Origin: Butyricimonas muris
Lineage (GTDB): Bacteria > Bacteroidota > Bacteroidia > Bacteroidales > Marinifilaceae
Assembly: GCF_046365375.1 (NCBI RefSeq)
Contig: NZ_JBKEIT010000003.1
Span: forward strand, 248,001 to 312,000
Length of the DNA: 64,000 bases
Direction: 5' to 3'
Shown: piece after piece, positions 17,967 through 26,976 of the stretch
How the letters are laid out: each line of letters begins with the position of its first letter
Numbering within the stretch: the first letter of the stretch is position 1
Program-made: the position numbers and the translations under genes
The notes under the pieces: model-generated
The model's database searches: none
The model's input: only the letters and a program-made list of their open reading frames with translations
What the model was told of the DNA's origin: nothing

Positions 17967-20042
17967 TTATTTCAACCATTTGTCCAACCAAGCGGCGAAA
18001 GTTCGTTGCCATAAAATACCGTTCTGGCATCCGAGTACCCAGTGACATTCCTCCGGGAAATATAAATATTGTGCCGGAATGCCACGCATACGTGCGGCAT
18101 TGAAAGCTCCCATACCTTGCGATGCGTCGATGCGGAAGTCTTTTTGACCGTGGATCACCAGAATCGGGGTGTCCCATTCTCCGACAAATTTGTGCGGGGA
18201 ATTTTCGAAAGTACGTTGAGCCACCTTGTTTTTCTTGTCCCAAGGCGCACCGCCCATGTCCCATTGTGCGAACCACATCTCTTCGGTGTTGAAATATTGC
18301 ATTTCCATGTTGAAGATACCGCAATGGGCGATAAACGCTTTGAAACGTTTGTCGTGATGTCCAGCAAGGTAGAACACGGAGTACCCTCCATAAGAGGCTC
18401 CCACGCATCCCAAACGATTCTCGTCAATATAAGGTTCTTGCTTCATCTCGTCGATGGCAGAAAGATAATCCTTGATGTTTTGTCCGGAATAGTCCCCGCT
18501 GATCTGTTCGTTCCATTCCTGACCGAATCCCGGTAAACCGCGGCGGTTAGGAGCAACGATGATATAGCCGTTGGCTGCCATCATCTGGAAGTTCCAGCGA
18601 AAACTCCAGAACTGGCTGACGGTACTTTGCGGTCCGCCCTCGCAATAAAGGATTGCCGGGTATTTCTTGTTCGGGTCGAAATGGGGAGGATAGATAATCC
18701 ATGTCAACATCTCTTTGTTGTCGGTAGTTTTTATCCAACGGGATTCCACCTTACCCATGGTCAGTTGATCCAGTATCTTTTTGTTCACGAACGAGAGTTC
18801 CGTGTCCTTTCCGGTTTTCGGGTCTACTTTGTAGATTTCTGCTGGCTTGCTCATGGATACTTTGGTAGCGATCAGGTAATCGTTTACCGGGATAACGGAA
18901 GTATAGTTGTGTACGCCCTCGGTTAATTTGGTGATAACCCCGTCGTTTAACGTCAACTTGTAAATCTCGTCGGTGGCGTGGTGATCGGAAATAAAATAGA
19001 GCGTGTTATTGTCAGCCCAAGTAAGACCACCCACGTTTTGGTCGAAGTCTTTCGTGTACTCCTTTTTCTCGCCTGTTTTCAGATTCATCACGAAAAGGCG
19101 GATTTTATCAGCCTCGTATCCATCACGTTCCATACTTTCCCATGCCATGAATTCCCCGTTGGGAGAGATCACTTGGTTTTGGTCGTACCCCATCATACCT
19201 TTCGTGAGATTCTCGGTTTTCCCGGATTTCACGTTATAAAGGTATAAGTCCGTGTTTGTAGAGAAAGCGTAATCGATACCCTCTTTTTTGCGTGCCATGT
19301 AGATAACGCCTTGACCGTCTTTTGTCCATGTCAGTTGCTCGGTGCCACCCCAAGGACGAACGGGAGATTCCCATTTCTCGCCTTCCATGATGTCTTTACC
19401 GGAGGTAATCATTTGTCCCGCGATATAGTCGGCGACAAACGGGTGGGTGTACGCTTCCACCCAATCATTCCAGTGACGATAGAACTGGTCGTTGATCAAG
19501 CGGGCATTCGCTTTCGGGAGGTCCGGGTGCAAGTCGTGTACATCTTTTTCCAGTTTCACATCTTTCAAGAAAAGAAGTTTGGATTTGTCCGGGGAGAAAA
19601 TATATCCCCCGATACCACCTTCCACGTTGGTCAATTGTTTGAGATTACTGCCGTCCGGGTTCATTTCCCATAATTGGACAGAACCCGATTTACTGCACAT
19701 GAAGGCAATTTTACCGTCGGGAGTCCATGTTGTCCCGAATTCCTTGTAATCCGTGTCGGTTAATTGTTTGGATGTTCCGTCAGCAAGATTCATCAGGTAG
19801 ACATCACTGTACGAGCGGTCTTCTTCTTTGTTGAAGTAAGTCACCTCGTACACGAGTGATTTCTGGTCGGGGGATACACTTATTCCGCCGAGTCTGCCAA
19901 ATGACCATAACACTTCGGGAGTCATCACGTCGGATGCTAATTTCATATCCGGTGTTTTATAACTTGTTTTTACTGCCTCTTTCTGGCTATCGCACGACAC
20001 AACAGATAGCAGGATAAGTGCAGAAAATAAACGATTTTTCAT
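17967..20042 (-). CDS. S9-family prolyl oligopeptidase-like lipoprotein
   Basis: 691 aa from ATG 20042. Longer readings run back into an AT-rich intergenic repeat and should be discarded. The lipobox is VVSCDSQ (Cys17). Residues ~50-420 form a WD/TolB-like beta-propeller of repeats ending in K-Q-L or similar. The C-terminal alpha/beta-hydrolase has catalytic Ser in GASYGGYSV, Asp in HGQKDFRID and His in EECHWVLG. Probably a periplasmic or surface dipeptidyl/acylaminoacyl peptidase supplying peptides. It stands downstream of recA on the same strand, separated by 174 nt of repeats. Confidence 0.92.
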   Translation of the reverse strand: MKNRLFSALILLSVVSCDSQKEAVKTSYKTPDMKLASDVMTPEVLWSFGRLGGISVSPDQKSLVYEVTYFNKEEDRSYSDVYLMNLADGTSKQLTDTDYKEFGTTWTPDGKIAFMCSKSGSVQLWEMNPDGSNLKQLTNVEGGIGGYIFSPDKSKLLFLKDVKLEKDVHDLHPDLPKANARLINDQFYRHWNDWVEAYTHPFVADYIAGQMITSGKDIMEGEKWESPVRPWGGTEQLTWTKDGQGVIYMARKKEGIDYAFSTNTDLYLYNVKSGKTENLTKGMMGYDQNQVISPNGEFMAWESMERDGYEADKIRLFVMNLKTGEKKEYTKDFDQNVGGLTWADNNTLYFISDHHATDEIYKLTLNDGVITKLTEGVHNYTSVIPVNDYLIATKVSMSKPAEIYKVDPKTGKDTELSFVNKKILDQLTMGKVESRWIKTTDNKEMLTWIIYPPHFDPNKKYPAILYCEGGPQSTVSQFWSFRWNFQMMAANGYIIVAPNRRGLPGFGQEWNEQISGDYSGQNIKDYLSAIDEMKQEPYIDENRLGCVGASYGGYSVFYLAGHHDKRFKAFIAHCGIFNMEMQYFNTEEMWFAQWDMGGAPWDKKNKVAQRTFENSPHKFVGEWDTPILVIHGQKDFRIDASQGMGAFNAARMRGIPAQYLYFPEECHWVLGCQNGILWQRTFAAWLDKWLK

Positions 20043-20216
20043 TGTATATTTCAGCTGTTTTATAGGGTTTGTAAAGTTTATAAGGTTTATAAAGTTCTTA
20101 AAGTGACGGGTGTCCTTCGGACAGTATTTAACGGTAGCTTTAGCTACCGTGGAAAAGCATCCTGTGGGGAAAAACAATTACTTTATAAACTTTATGAACC
20201 TTATGAACTTTATAAC
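20043..20216. repeat. Intergenic repeats incl. 62-bp structured repeat copy 2
   Basis: AT-rich TTATAAAC/GTTTATAAGG runs flank the 62-bp unit at 20106-20167. That unit contains the exact hairpins TGTCC-TTC-GGACA and ACGGTAGC-TTTA-GCTACCGT. Copy 1 is at 12224-12285 in opposite orientation. The TTATAAAC runs recur at 34500-34616. Confidence 0.65.
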
Positions 20217-21239
20217 TTATTTCGTTGCCGGTTGCACACCACTCTTTATTGCTTCCACGATCTTTTGCGTGAGTTCTTCTGCCAATTCCGGGTTGTCCAT
20301 GACAAGTTGTTTCACGGTTTCCCGTCCTTGTCCCAGTTTGCTTTCCCCGTAAGAGAACCAACTTCCGCTTTTTTTGATCACGTTGTATTCAACACCCATG
20401 TCAACGATTTCACCGGAACGGGAGATACCTTCCCCGTACATGATATCGAATTCCGCTTTTTTGAATGGAGGAGCTACCTTGTTTTTCACTACTTTCACGC
20501 GGGTGTGGTTACCGTAAATTTCCTCCCCGTCCTTGATCTGACCGATACGGCGGATATCCAGACGCACGGAAGCGTAGAATTTCAGAGCGTTACCTCCGGT
20601 TGTCGTTTCGGGATTACCGAACATAACACCGATTTTATCACGTAATTGGTTGATAAAAATACAACAAGTATTTGTTTTGCTAATTGTTCCCGTTAATTTA
20701 CGTAGGGCTTGGGACATCAGACGGGCTTGTAATCCCATCACGCTGTCACCCATCTCTCCCTCGATTTCAGCTTTCGGGGTAAGGGCGGCAACAGAGTCAA
20801 TCACGATGATATCGATAGCAGCCGAACGAATCAATTGTTCCGCTATTTCAAGGGCTTGTTCCCCGTTGTCGGGTTGTGAAATAAATAAATTATCCACGTC
20901 AACGCCCAGTTTCTCCGCGTATACCCGGTCGAAAGCGTGCTCTGCGTCGATAATAGCGGCGATACCACCCATTTTCTGTGCTTCAGCGATAGCGTGAATA
21001 GCGAGTGTTGTTTTACCTGAAGATTCGGGGCCATAGATTTCTACGACGCGTCCCTTGGGATAACCGCCTACGCCCAGAGCTCTGTCCAGTCCGATAGAAC
21101 CCGAGGGGATAGCCATAACATCTTCTACGACATTATCCCCAAGTTTCATGACGCTTCCCTTCCCGAAATTCTTCTCGATCTTGTCGAGCGTGAGTTGAAG
21201 TGCTTTTAACTTGTCTTGGTTGGTTTCTGCATTTGCCAT
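20217..21239 (-). CDS. recA: Recombinase A
   Basis: 340 aa from ATG 21239 (MANAETNQDK). The in-frame ATG 42 nt upstream lies in repeat DNA and is rejected. ATP-dependent strand exchange and SOS coprotease. Walker A GPESSGKTT, Walker B region IIVIDSVAAL, the loop MGLQARLMSQALRKLT and the DNA-binding loop region NQLRDKIGVMFGNPETTTGGNALKFY (split by the usual Gly-rich L2) are all canonical. It is downstream of bcp on the same strand, with an 88-nt repeat-filled gap. Confidence 0.98.
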   Translation of the reverse strand: MANAETNQDKLKALQLTLDKIEKNFGKGSVMKLGDNVVEDVMAIPSGSIGLDRALGVGGYPKGRVVEIYGPESSGKTTLAIHAIAEAQKMGGIAAIIDAEHAFDRVYAEKLGVDVDNLFISQPDNGEQALEIAEQLIRSAAIDIIVIDSVAALTPKAEIEGEMGDSVMGLQARLMSQALRKLTGTISKTNTCCIFINQLRDKIGVMFGNPETTTGGNALKFYASVRLDIRRIGQIKDGEEIYGNHTRVKVVKNKVAPPFKKAEFDIMYGEGISRSGEIVDMGVEYNVIKKSGSWFSYGESKLGQGRETVKQLVMDNPELAEELTQKIVEAIKSGVQPATK

Positions 21240-21353
21240 ACTTGATTTATTTATGATTTTAGATTTATGATTTTTGTTCACCTTCGGCGAGTTACAAGTT
21301 GTTGTTCTCGCATTTCATTTTCAATTTTCAATTCTCAATTTTCAATTGCTCTT
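21240..21353. repeat. Intergenic repeat block between bcp and recA
   Basis: Contains ATTTATGATTTTAG copies, a partial copy of the CCTTCGGCGAGTTACAAG unit (21282-21302) and TTTTCAATTTTCAATT runs (21309-21353). The last run encodes the final residues (QLKIEN) and stop of the bcp product. Confidence 0.7.
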
Positions 21354-21798
21354 GGATTTGCTTCGCGTGCTCCTTCGTGTTCACTTTCGTGATGATTTTT
21401 TGAATAATACCGTTTCCGTCAATGATAAACGTGGTGCGTAATACGCCCATGTAAGTTCTGCCGTACATTTTCTTTTCTGCCCATACGCCGTAAGCTTCTA
21501 GTATCTTTTTGTCCGTGTCGGCGATAAGGTTGAACGACAAGTTGTATTTCGCTATAAATTTCTGATGAGAACTTGCCGAATCGGGGCTAACTCCTACAAC
21601 CTCAAAGCCATTATCCGTGAGGGAGGAATACCCGTCGTTCAAGCTGCAAGCCTCTGCCGTGCATCCTGAAGTGTTATCTTTCGGGTAGAAATAAAGTATT
21701 AATTTTTTCCCCTTGAAATCATCCAAGGTAATTTTTTTGCCGTCTTGATTTATGCCCTCGAAATAAGGGGCTTTTTCTCCTTCTTTCAGTGTTATCAT
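21328..21798 (-). CDS. bcp: Thioredoxin-dependent peroxiredoxin (BCP/PrxQ)
   Basis: 156 aa, usual BCP length. Reduces H2O2 and organic peroxides using thioredoxin. The peroxidatic Cys sits in the TSGCTAEAC motif and the resolving Cys is five residues later, as in atypical 2-Cys PrxQ. The Arg of VLRTTFIID completes the active site. The C-terminal LKIEN* is encoded by an intergenic repeat that overlaps the stop codon. Confidence 0.95.
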   Translation of the reverse strand: MITLKEGEKAPYFEGINQDGKKITLDDFKGKKLILYFYPKDNTSGCTAEACSLNDGYSSLTDNGFEVVGVSPDSASSHQKFIAKYNLSFNLIADTDKKILEAYGVWAEKKMYGRTYMGVLRTTFIIDGNGIIQKIITKVNTKEHAKQIQEQLKIEN

Positions 21799-21828
21799 AG
21801 TTGTTTAGTTTTTTCTCGTACTTCCATA

Positions 21829-21836
21829 CAAAAGTA
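21829..21836 (-). promoter_or_regulatory. -7 box of bcp
   Basis: TACTTTTG on the - strand (TAnnTTTG), 30 nt before the ATG at 21798. Confidence 0.5.
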
Positions 21837-21878
21837 GGAATATTTTGGAGAAATAAGGTAGTGTTTTGGGAATATTTG

Positions 21879-21886
21879 TACATTTG
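21879..21886 (+). promoter_or_regulatory. -7 box of DUF4491 gene
   Basis: TACATTTG, 21 nt before ATG 21908. This supports the downstream start, since the GTG-type start upstream would lie before the transcript. Confidence 0.5.
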
Positions 21887-21907
21887 CGGGAGTCTAAAAA
21901 AACATTT

Positions 21908-22216
21908 ATGGAATTCATTGAATCATATAACTTGACTGGATTAATTATCGGGATTTGTACCTTCCTGATTATCGGGTTATTTCATCCCGTGGTAGTAAAA
22001 GCGGAGTATTACTGGGGTACAAAATGTTGGTGGATATTCCTTGTATTGGGAATCGCCGGAACGCTTGCTGCCCTGTGGGTTACCAACGTGTTGTGGTCAT
22101 CTTTGCTGGGTGTATTTGCCTTCTCGTCTTTCTGGACGATTAAGGAAGTTTTCGAGCAGGAAGAAAGGGTAAAGAAAGGATGGTTTCCCGCGAATCCCAA
22201 TAAAAAGAGAAATTAA
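21908..22216 (+). CDS. DUF4491-like small membrane protein
   Basis: 102 aa from ATG 21908. Three hydrophobic segments (about 10-28, 38-58, 62-80) end in a charged tail (EEQERVKKGWFPANPNKK). The pattern and length match the DUF4491 family of small Bacteroidota inner-membrane proteins, whose function is unknown. The transcript may continue into the hotdog thioesterase 64 nt downstream. Confidence 0.75.
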   Translation: MEFIESYNLTGLIIGICTFLIIGLFHPVVVKAEYYWGTKCWWIFLVLGIAGTLAALWVTNVLWSSLLGVFAFSSFWTIKEVFEQEERVKKGWFPANPNKKRN

Positions 22217-22279
22217 TTTACGATAAAAAAGCCTTGGGCTGTGAGTGGAAATCTAAAATCATAAATCTAAAATCAATAC

Positions 22280-22702
22280 ATGTTAGAGCTTATAGAACAG
22301 ATGAACCGGGAACGCCGGGGGACATTGATGGAAAGTTTGGGAATTGAGTTTATCGGGGTGGGAGAGAATTGGTTGGAAGCAAAGATGCCGATTGATGAAC
22401 GCACGATGCGTCCGGGACAATTGTTGCACGGTGGAGCGATTATGGCATTGGTGGAAACCGTGGGAAGTGGATTAACCTATATCGGGGAAAATCTGGAAGA
22501 AAATCACGTGTTCGGAATCGAGATTAATGGCAATCATATCCGTAAAGCCCAAGGGAGTTATGTTATCGGGCGGGCTGAATTTATCCATAAGGGACAACGA
22601 ACCCACGTGGTTGCCGTGAACGTGACGGATGAATTCGGGAACTTGGCTTCCGTGTGCCGTATCACGAACGTGGTATTGCCGAAGTCGTCAGATCACAAAT
22701 AA
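22280..22702 (+). CDS. PaaI-family hotdog thioesterase
   Basis: 140-aa single hotdog domain. The motif GQLLHGGAIMALVETVGS has the HGG turn and the catalytic acidic residue on the long helix. The family hydrolyses acyl-CoA or aryl-CoA thioesters, including 1,4-dihydroxy-2-naphthoyl-CoA in menaquinone synthesis. A MenI-like role is possible but no men genes are nearby. It is convergent with the nuclease-like gene at 22849. Confidence 0.88.
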   Translation: MLELIEQMNRERRGTLMESLGIEFIGVGENWLEAKMPIDERTMRPGQLLHGGAIMALVETVGSGLTYIGENLEENHVFGIEINGNHIRKAQGSYVIGRAEFIHKGQRTHVVAVNVTDEFGNLASVCRITNVVLPKSSDHK

Positions 22703-22777
22703 AAAGTTATAATTTTTGCCGAAAAAACAAAAAATCGGAAGCTTGCCGGATGATGAGGAAAAAAATTGACATGGCAC

Positions 22778-22819
22778 GAAAACCAAAAGAGTTTCATTGT
22801 TTGGGCTCTTCTGGTTTTC
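22778..22819. terminator. Shared hairpin between convergent genes
   Basis: Arms 22778-22791 and 22806-22819 pair at 13 of 14 positions (GAAAACCA..AGAG with CTCTTCTGGTTTTC) between two convergent stops. Confidence 0.6.
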
Positions 22820-22848
22820 ATGTTTACAAAATACCCTATTTATGTAGT

Positions 22849-23739
22849 TTAAAGTTTCTCTACTTCCAAAATCGATAGCCCTGTACTTTGAGCGATTATT
22901 TCAATATTCAAACCTGCTTTTTTCAAGTTTGATGCTATTTCCTTAGCTTTTTGTAACTCACCTTCCGCACGTCCTTCCATACGTCCTTCCGCGCGTCCTT
23001 CCGCACGTTCGGTAAAAATATTATCCCGCAAAATAACCACATTATCCAAATGCCGATAATACGCGTCTAACTCTTCTTTAGTCATTCTATCAAGCTTCAG
23101 ACGTTCACGAACTTCGTTCAAACCGGGTGCTGTAGCAGATTCCGGAATGTTACCCGTGTTCAAATAATAAATCCATTCTTCCAACGGACTTTTCGCTATT
23201 TGATTGAAATCATTCACTCTCAAGATGTAATACTCGGGGTAAAGTTGGCTAACTGTATCCACCTTGAATGTTTGTCGCTGAAAAGGTGTTAATTCAAGTA
23301 CTTCACCGGTGTGAATACCGTGAAATTCCGTTTTACCATGATAAACGATATCTTTCCCGTGTCCCAGGGAGAAATAGACTATATTCACGCTATACACTTT
23401 GCGTACCTTGTCATATCCCTCTCCCCGGTTGATATATTCGGTAACTAACTTTGACGTCCCGAACAACATACGTTGGAAGTAAGCGTATTCATTATTATTT
23501 TGTACCTCTATCAAGATAAGTTGGCCTTTGGAATCTTCAGCCAACATATCCACCCGATTATATTTATCATATTCGTCTTCCTGATTACTCTCGCTCTCCA
23601 ACAATTTCTGGATAGTAATACGCTCACCCAACAACACGGTCAACAATCCTTCCAACACGGCAAAATTAGCTTTATTACGCAGCAAGCGCTTCATGGCCCA
23701 ATCAAAACGGATATATCGGTTTCCTGTTTCCATATGCAT
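22849..23739 (-). CDS. Rpn/PD-(D/E)XK nuclease-family protein
   Basis: About 296 aa. The N-terminal ~220 residues resemble the PD-(D/E)XK family annotated as Rpn recombination-promoting nuclease/putative transposase. The active-site string is NRVDMLAED...LILIEVQ (Asp, then Glu-x-Gln). The start region (RFDWAMKRLLRNKANFAVLEGLL) is typical. The tail holds a low-complexity series of RAEG/RMEG repeats, a feature of this family that varies in copy number. Proteins of this type occur as scattered, often phage-linked copies; they nick DNA and have been proposed in defence. It borders a gene-poor AT-rich gap. Confidence 0.88.
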   Translation of the reverse strand: MHMETGNRYIRFDWAMKRLLRNKANFAVLEGLLTVLLGERITIQKLLESESNQEDEYDKYNRVDMLAEDSKGQLILIEVQNNNEYAYFQRMLFGTSKLVTEYINRGEGYDKVRKVYSVNIVYFSLGHGKDIVYHGKTEFHGIHTGEVLELTPFQRQTFKVDTVSQLYPEYYILRVNDFNQIAKSPLEEWIYYLNTGNIPESATAPGLNEVRERLKLDRMTKEELDAYYRHLDNVVILRDNIFTERAEGRAEGRMEGRAEGELQKAKEIASNLKKAGLNIEIIAQSTGLSILEVEKL

Positions 23740-23758
23740 TCTTTATTAGTTCTACCAA

Positions 23759-23789
23759 CAAATATAAGTATAATTACTTTACAAACAAA
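23759..23789 (-). promoter_or_regulatory. Promoter of Rpn-like gene
   Basis: On the - strand: TTTG (23786-23789), 19-bp spacer, TATATTTG (23759-23766). Both boxes match the Bacteroides consensus exactly, 19 nt before the start codon region. Confidence 0.75.
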
Positions 23790-24471
23790 AAATCACGCTT
23801 GTGCGGGGATTGCACTTCTATTGTGAATCTTCATATTCTATCAATTTGTATACACTTTATTTAGAAAATATCGGATAGACAAGATTACCATGTGAAAAAA
23901 TCGATTCTATAATTTCGATGAAGAGAGCAAGAATTTGAACGAGGTGTGTTCTCGTGGTATATTATAGGTAAACCTAGGCAAGTTGGTAACATAACAGCTA
24001 TATACCAAGCTGTTTGCAGGGTGATACTTCTATCATACTCCTATCATACCCCCATGAAACACCTATTAGGATAAAAAAATGTCGTGGCATAATTGTTTTT
24101 TGGTATAAGATTGTGTATATAAAACACCACGGAAATAGATTTGAATATTCCGATAAAGATAGTTCTTCTATAGTTATCAGATATTTAATGGTTGGTTTAT
24201 TCCGATTTTTATAGAGGATAGTTTATATTATTTTTTAGATATAGAAAAGACCAAGTTGAAAAGTTTATGTGCTGTCAGAAAAGTTATGCTCTCTTCTTGC
24301 TTTTATTTTATAAAATTATCTTGGAAAGATAACCTTTTGAGTAAAAGTATTTAAGCGAGATTTGTCGTCAGATTCAGTTACCGAGAATTCCTCGGTAACT
24401 GAATTTTCGTCCAGTTCGTTTTCTTTGAATATATTCTTAAGATGCAGCGATATGTTGTCCGTTGAACAATC
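23790..24471. other. AT-rich gene-poor gap, possible ncRNA or decayed element
   Basis: About 680 bases without a convincing gene. Contents: an 11-bp tandem (TATCATACTCC/TATCATACCCC near 24031-24052); the string GTAAACCTAGGCAAG near 23970, similar to the inner ends of the inverted repeat at 3041-3228; long AT-rich stretches; and a strong + strand terminator-like hairpin at 24372-24407 with no gene before it. An open frame at 24014-24214 has no recognisable content. Confidence 0.4.
24372..24407 (+). terminator. Orphan terminator-like hairpin
   Basis: Perfect 14-bp stem ATTCAGTTACCGAG/CTCGGTAACTGAAT with an AATTC loop, running into TTTT on the + strand. No + strand gene precedes it, so it may end a small RNA. 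Confidence 0.6.
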
Positions 24472-26478
24472 TTAAAGTTCCAGCCGTTTTATTGTTTCTT
24501 CGAGTTTGAACATTTCGTCACGCAGGCGGGCGGCTTCGAGGAAGTCCATTTCTTTGGCGGCTTTTTGCATGGCGGCTTTTGTTTTTTGCAACATCTTTTC
24601 CAGTTCGGGTTTGCTCATGTAAGCGGTAACCGGATCGGCGGCCATGTTGATATGCTCTTCTTCCACGTAAGCACGGGAAGTTTCTTTTAGCACGGATTCG
24701 GTTGTTTTGTGAATTTGGGTGGGGATGATGCCGTGTTCACGGTTGTATTCCATTTGTTTTTCCCGACGATAATTGGTTTCGTCTATGGTTGCCTGCATGG
24801 AACGGGTAATCGTGTCGGCGTACATGATGACTTTCCCGTTCAAGTTACGGGCTGCACGTCCGGAGGTTTGTATGAGTGAGCGCGTGGAGCGTAGGAATCC
24901 TTCTTTGTCGGCGTCGAGAATGGCGACAAGAGAAACTTCCGGCATATCCAATCCTTCACGGAGCAGGTTTACCCCGACAATGACATCAATAATTCCCTTG
25001 CGCAGGTTCTCGATGATTTGCACTCGTTCCAGCGTGTCCACGTCGGAGTGGATGTACTGGCATTTGATGCGAATACGGTCTAAATATTTACTCAGTTCCT
25101 CTGCCATGCGTTTGGTCAACGTGGTAACGAGAACTCTCTCTTTTATTTCTATTCGTTGCTGTATTTCGTTGACAAGATGATCTATCTGGTTTTTGCTGGG
25201 TACGACTTCGATTTCCGGATCGAGGATACCCGTGGGGCGGATAATTTGTTCGACCACGACGCCTTCGCATTTCTCGAGTTCGTAATCGGCAGGGGTAGCG
25301 CTGACGTATATCGTTTGTCCCGTGTTTGCCTCGAATTCCTCGAAAGTAAGCGGACGGTTGTCAAAAGCGGCGGGAAGCCGGAAGCCGTATTCCACGAGCG
25401 ATTGTTTGCGGGAGCGGTCGCCCCCGTACATGGCTCTCACCTGTGGTAGCGTCACGTGCGATTCATCGACAACCAACAGGAAATCTTGCGGGAAGTAATC
25501 CAGTAAGCAGAATGGACGTACACCTGCGGCACGACCGTCCAGATAACGGGAATAGTTTTCGATTCCGGAACAGTATCCCAGTTCCCGAATCATTTCCAGA
25601 TCGTAATTTACCCGTTCTTCCAGACGTTTGGCCTCCATGTGTTTCCCGACAGAATTAAGAAAATCGACTTGTATAGTGAGGTCGTGTCCTATGTCGTGGA
25701 TGGCTTTTGCCAACGTGGCTTTGTCCGTGACGAATAAGTTTGCCGGGTAGATGTTCAATGTTTCCATTTCATCCATGGTCTTTCCGGTCTGTGGGCTGAA
25801 AGAAGTGATCCGGTCGATTTCATCATCCCAGAATTCTATCCGGTAAGCCATGCCCTCGAAAGTTTCGATGGAGGGGAATATATCCACGGTTTCACCTTTT
25901 GCCCGGAAACTTCCCCGTTTGAACTCGAGTTCGTTGTTCACGTAAAGGGCGTCTACCAGACGTCGTAATAATTGATTGCGGGCGATTTTCAGTCCCCGGC
26001 GCAGGAAGATGATATTTGCCCCGAAAGCTGTCGGGTCTGCCATACCGTACAGGCAGGAAACAGATGAAACTACGACCACATCCCGTCGTCCGGAGAGGAG
26101 GGAAGCGGTTGCCCGTAGGCGTAGTTTATCGATCTCGTCGTTAATAGCGAGGTCTTTTTCTATATAAGTGTTTGTCGTCGGAAGATAAGCTTCCGGCTGA
26201 TAATAATCGTAATAGGAAACAAAATATTCGACCGCGTTTTCCGGAAAGAACGCTTTGAACTCCGAGTACAACTGTGCGGCTAATGTTTTGTTATGACTTA
26301 AAATAAGGGTAGGGCGTTGTACCTTTTCAATGACGTTCGCGATCGTGAATGTTTTCCCCGAACCCGTGACCCCCAGCAACACTTGTCCCGGGGTACCTTC
26401 TTCAAGTCCCTGTGTCAGTTGTTTTATTGCTTCCGGTTGGTCGCCGGTGGGTTGAAATTCTGAGGTAAGCTTAAACAT
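24472..26478 (-). CDS. uvrB: Excinuclease ABC subunit B
   Basis: 668 aa, standard length. Damage verification helicase of nucleotide excision repair. Walker A GVTGSGKTF, the DNA-clamping beta-hairpin YYDYYQPEAYLP, helicase motifs VVDESHVTLPQ and TSGRAARN, and a C-terminal UVR domain (last ~35 residues, LRDEMFKLEETI) for UvrC contact. The start MFKLTSEFQPTGDQPEAI is canonical. The upstream 90 nt are intergenic repeats. Confidence 0.98.
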   Translation of the reverse strand: MFKLTSEFQPTGDQPEAIKQLTQGLEEGTPGQVLLGVTGSGKTFTIANVIEKVQRPTLILSHNKTLAAQLYSEFKAFFPENAVEYFVSYYDYYQPEAYLPTTNTYIEKDLAINDEIDKLRLRATASLLSGRRDVVVVSSVSCLYGMADPTAFGANIIFLRRGLKIARNQLLRRLVDALYVNNELEFKRGSFRAKGETVDIFPSIETFEGMAYRIEFWDDEIDRITSFSPQTGKTMDEMETLNIYPANLFVTDKATLAKAIHDIGHDLTIQVDFLNSVGKHMEAKRLEERVNYDLEMIRELGYCSGIENYSRYLDGRAAGVRPFCLLDYFPQDFLLVVDESHVTLPQVRAMYGGDRSRKQSLVEYGFRLPAAFDNRPLTFEEFEANTGQTIYVSATPADYELEKCEGVVVEQIIRPTGILDPEIEVVPSKNQIDHLVNEIQQRIEIKERVLVTTLTKRMAEELSKYLDRIRIKCQYIHSDVDTLERVQIIENLRKGIIDVIVGVNLLREGLDMPEVSLVAILDADKEGFLRSTRSLIQTSGRAARNLNGKVIMYADTITRSMQATIDETNYRREKQMEYNREHGIIPTQIHKTTESVLKETSRAYVEEEHINMAADPVTAYMSKPELEKMLQKTKAAMQKAAKEMDFLEAARLRDEMFKLEETIKRLEL

Positions 26479-26572
26479 ACAATTGAAAATTGAGAATTGA
26501 AAATTGAAAATGTGAATTGAAGTGTTTGAAAGATTATTTCATTTTCAATTCTGCATTTTCAATTTTCAATTA
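26479..26572. repeat. Inverted pair of GAAAATTG repeats
   Basis: Runs of GAAAATTGAGAATTGAAAATTG (reading CAATTGAAAATT on +) at 26481-26510 and the opposite orientation at 26538-26572 can fold on each other. The same family occurs at 6339-6370, 21309-21353 and 35289-35325. Confidence 0.7.
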
Positions 26573-26947
26573 TTAAAGTTTGCTCATAAATTTCTCCGGG
26601 TTGATGATGAAACGGTCGTGGACGGCTGTTCCGATAGGGGCGGTTTCGTCCCACGCTTCGATTTCAAAGCGAATACGGCGACCGTCGACTTCGGTAATGG
26701 TGGCTTTACAGCCTACTTTTTTGCCCACGGCGGTAGCTTTCACGTGTTTGGTGTTGATTTCAATACCCACGGTATCGCTGTCAGCGTCGAGCATTCCTTC
26801 GAGGCATTTAATTGCCGTGTTTTCCATCAATCCGACCATTGCCGGGGTTGCAAATACTTCCAATTTCCCCGAACCGTAAACAGCCGCGGTATCTTTATGC
26901 TGAACTGTTATTTCCTGCGTGAACGAGTGTCCTATTTTTATTTCCAT
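26573..26947 (-). CDS. FlK-like hotdog thioesterase
   Basis: 124-aa hotdog protein resembling the fluoroacetyl-CoA thioesterase (FlK) family. The strings HSFTQEITVQHKDTAAVYGSG, FATPAMVGLMENTAIKCLE and VTEVDGRRIRFEIEAWD (each quoted in family order) mark the two sheets and the central helix with its Glu. In bacteria without fluoroacetate it probably clears short acyl-CoAs. Separate unit, with a -7 box at 26969. Confidence 0.85.
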   Translation of the reverse strand: MEIKIGHSFTQEITVQHKDTAAVYGSGKLEVFATPAMVGLMENTAIKCLEGMLDADSDTVGIEINTKHVKATAVGKKVGCKATITEVDGRRIRFEIEAWDETAPIGTAVHDRFIINPEKFMSKL

Positions 26948-26968
26948 GGTGATGTAAAATTTGATTTA

Positions 26969-26976
26969 CAAAGTTA
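26969..26976 (-). promoter_or_regulatory. -7 box of FlK-like gene
   Basis: TAACTTTG on the - strand, 21 nt before the ATG at 26947. Confidence 0.5.

Noticed and set aside
20106..20167. Riboswitch upstream of the S9 gene
   Set aside because: The other copy at 12224-12285 lies between convergent gene ends, which does not fit a 5' regulatory RNA.
20043..20177. N-terminal extension of the S9 peptidase
   Set aside because: The extra residues are translations of TTATAAAC repeats. The lipoprotein signal begins at ATG 20042.
24014..24214. 66-aa open frame in the AT-rich gap
   Set aside because: Covers a tandem repeat and AT-rich sequence with no signal, domain or promoter.
22849..24471. Defence island around the Rpn-like nuclease
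   Set aside because: A single nuclease gene beside an empty gap and housekeeping uvrB; no partner defence genes.
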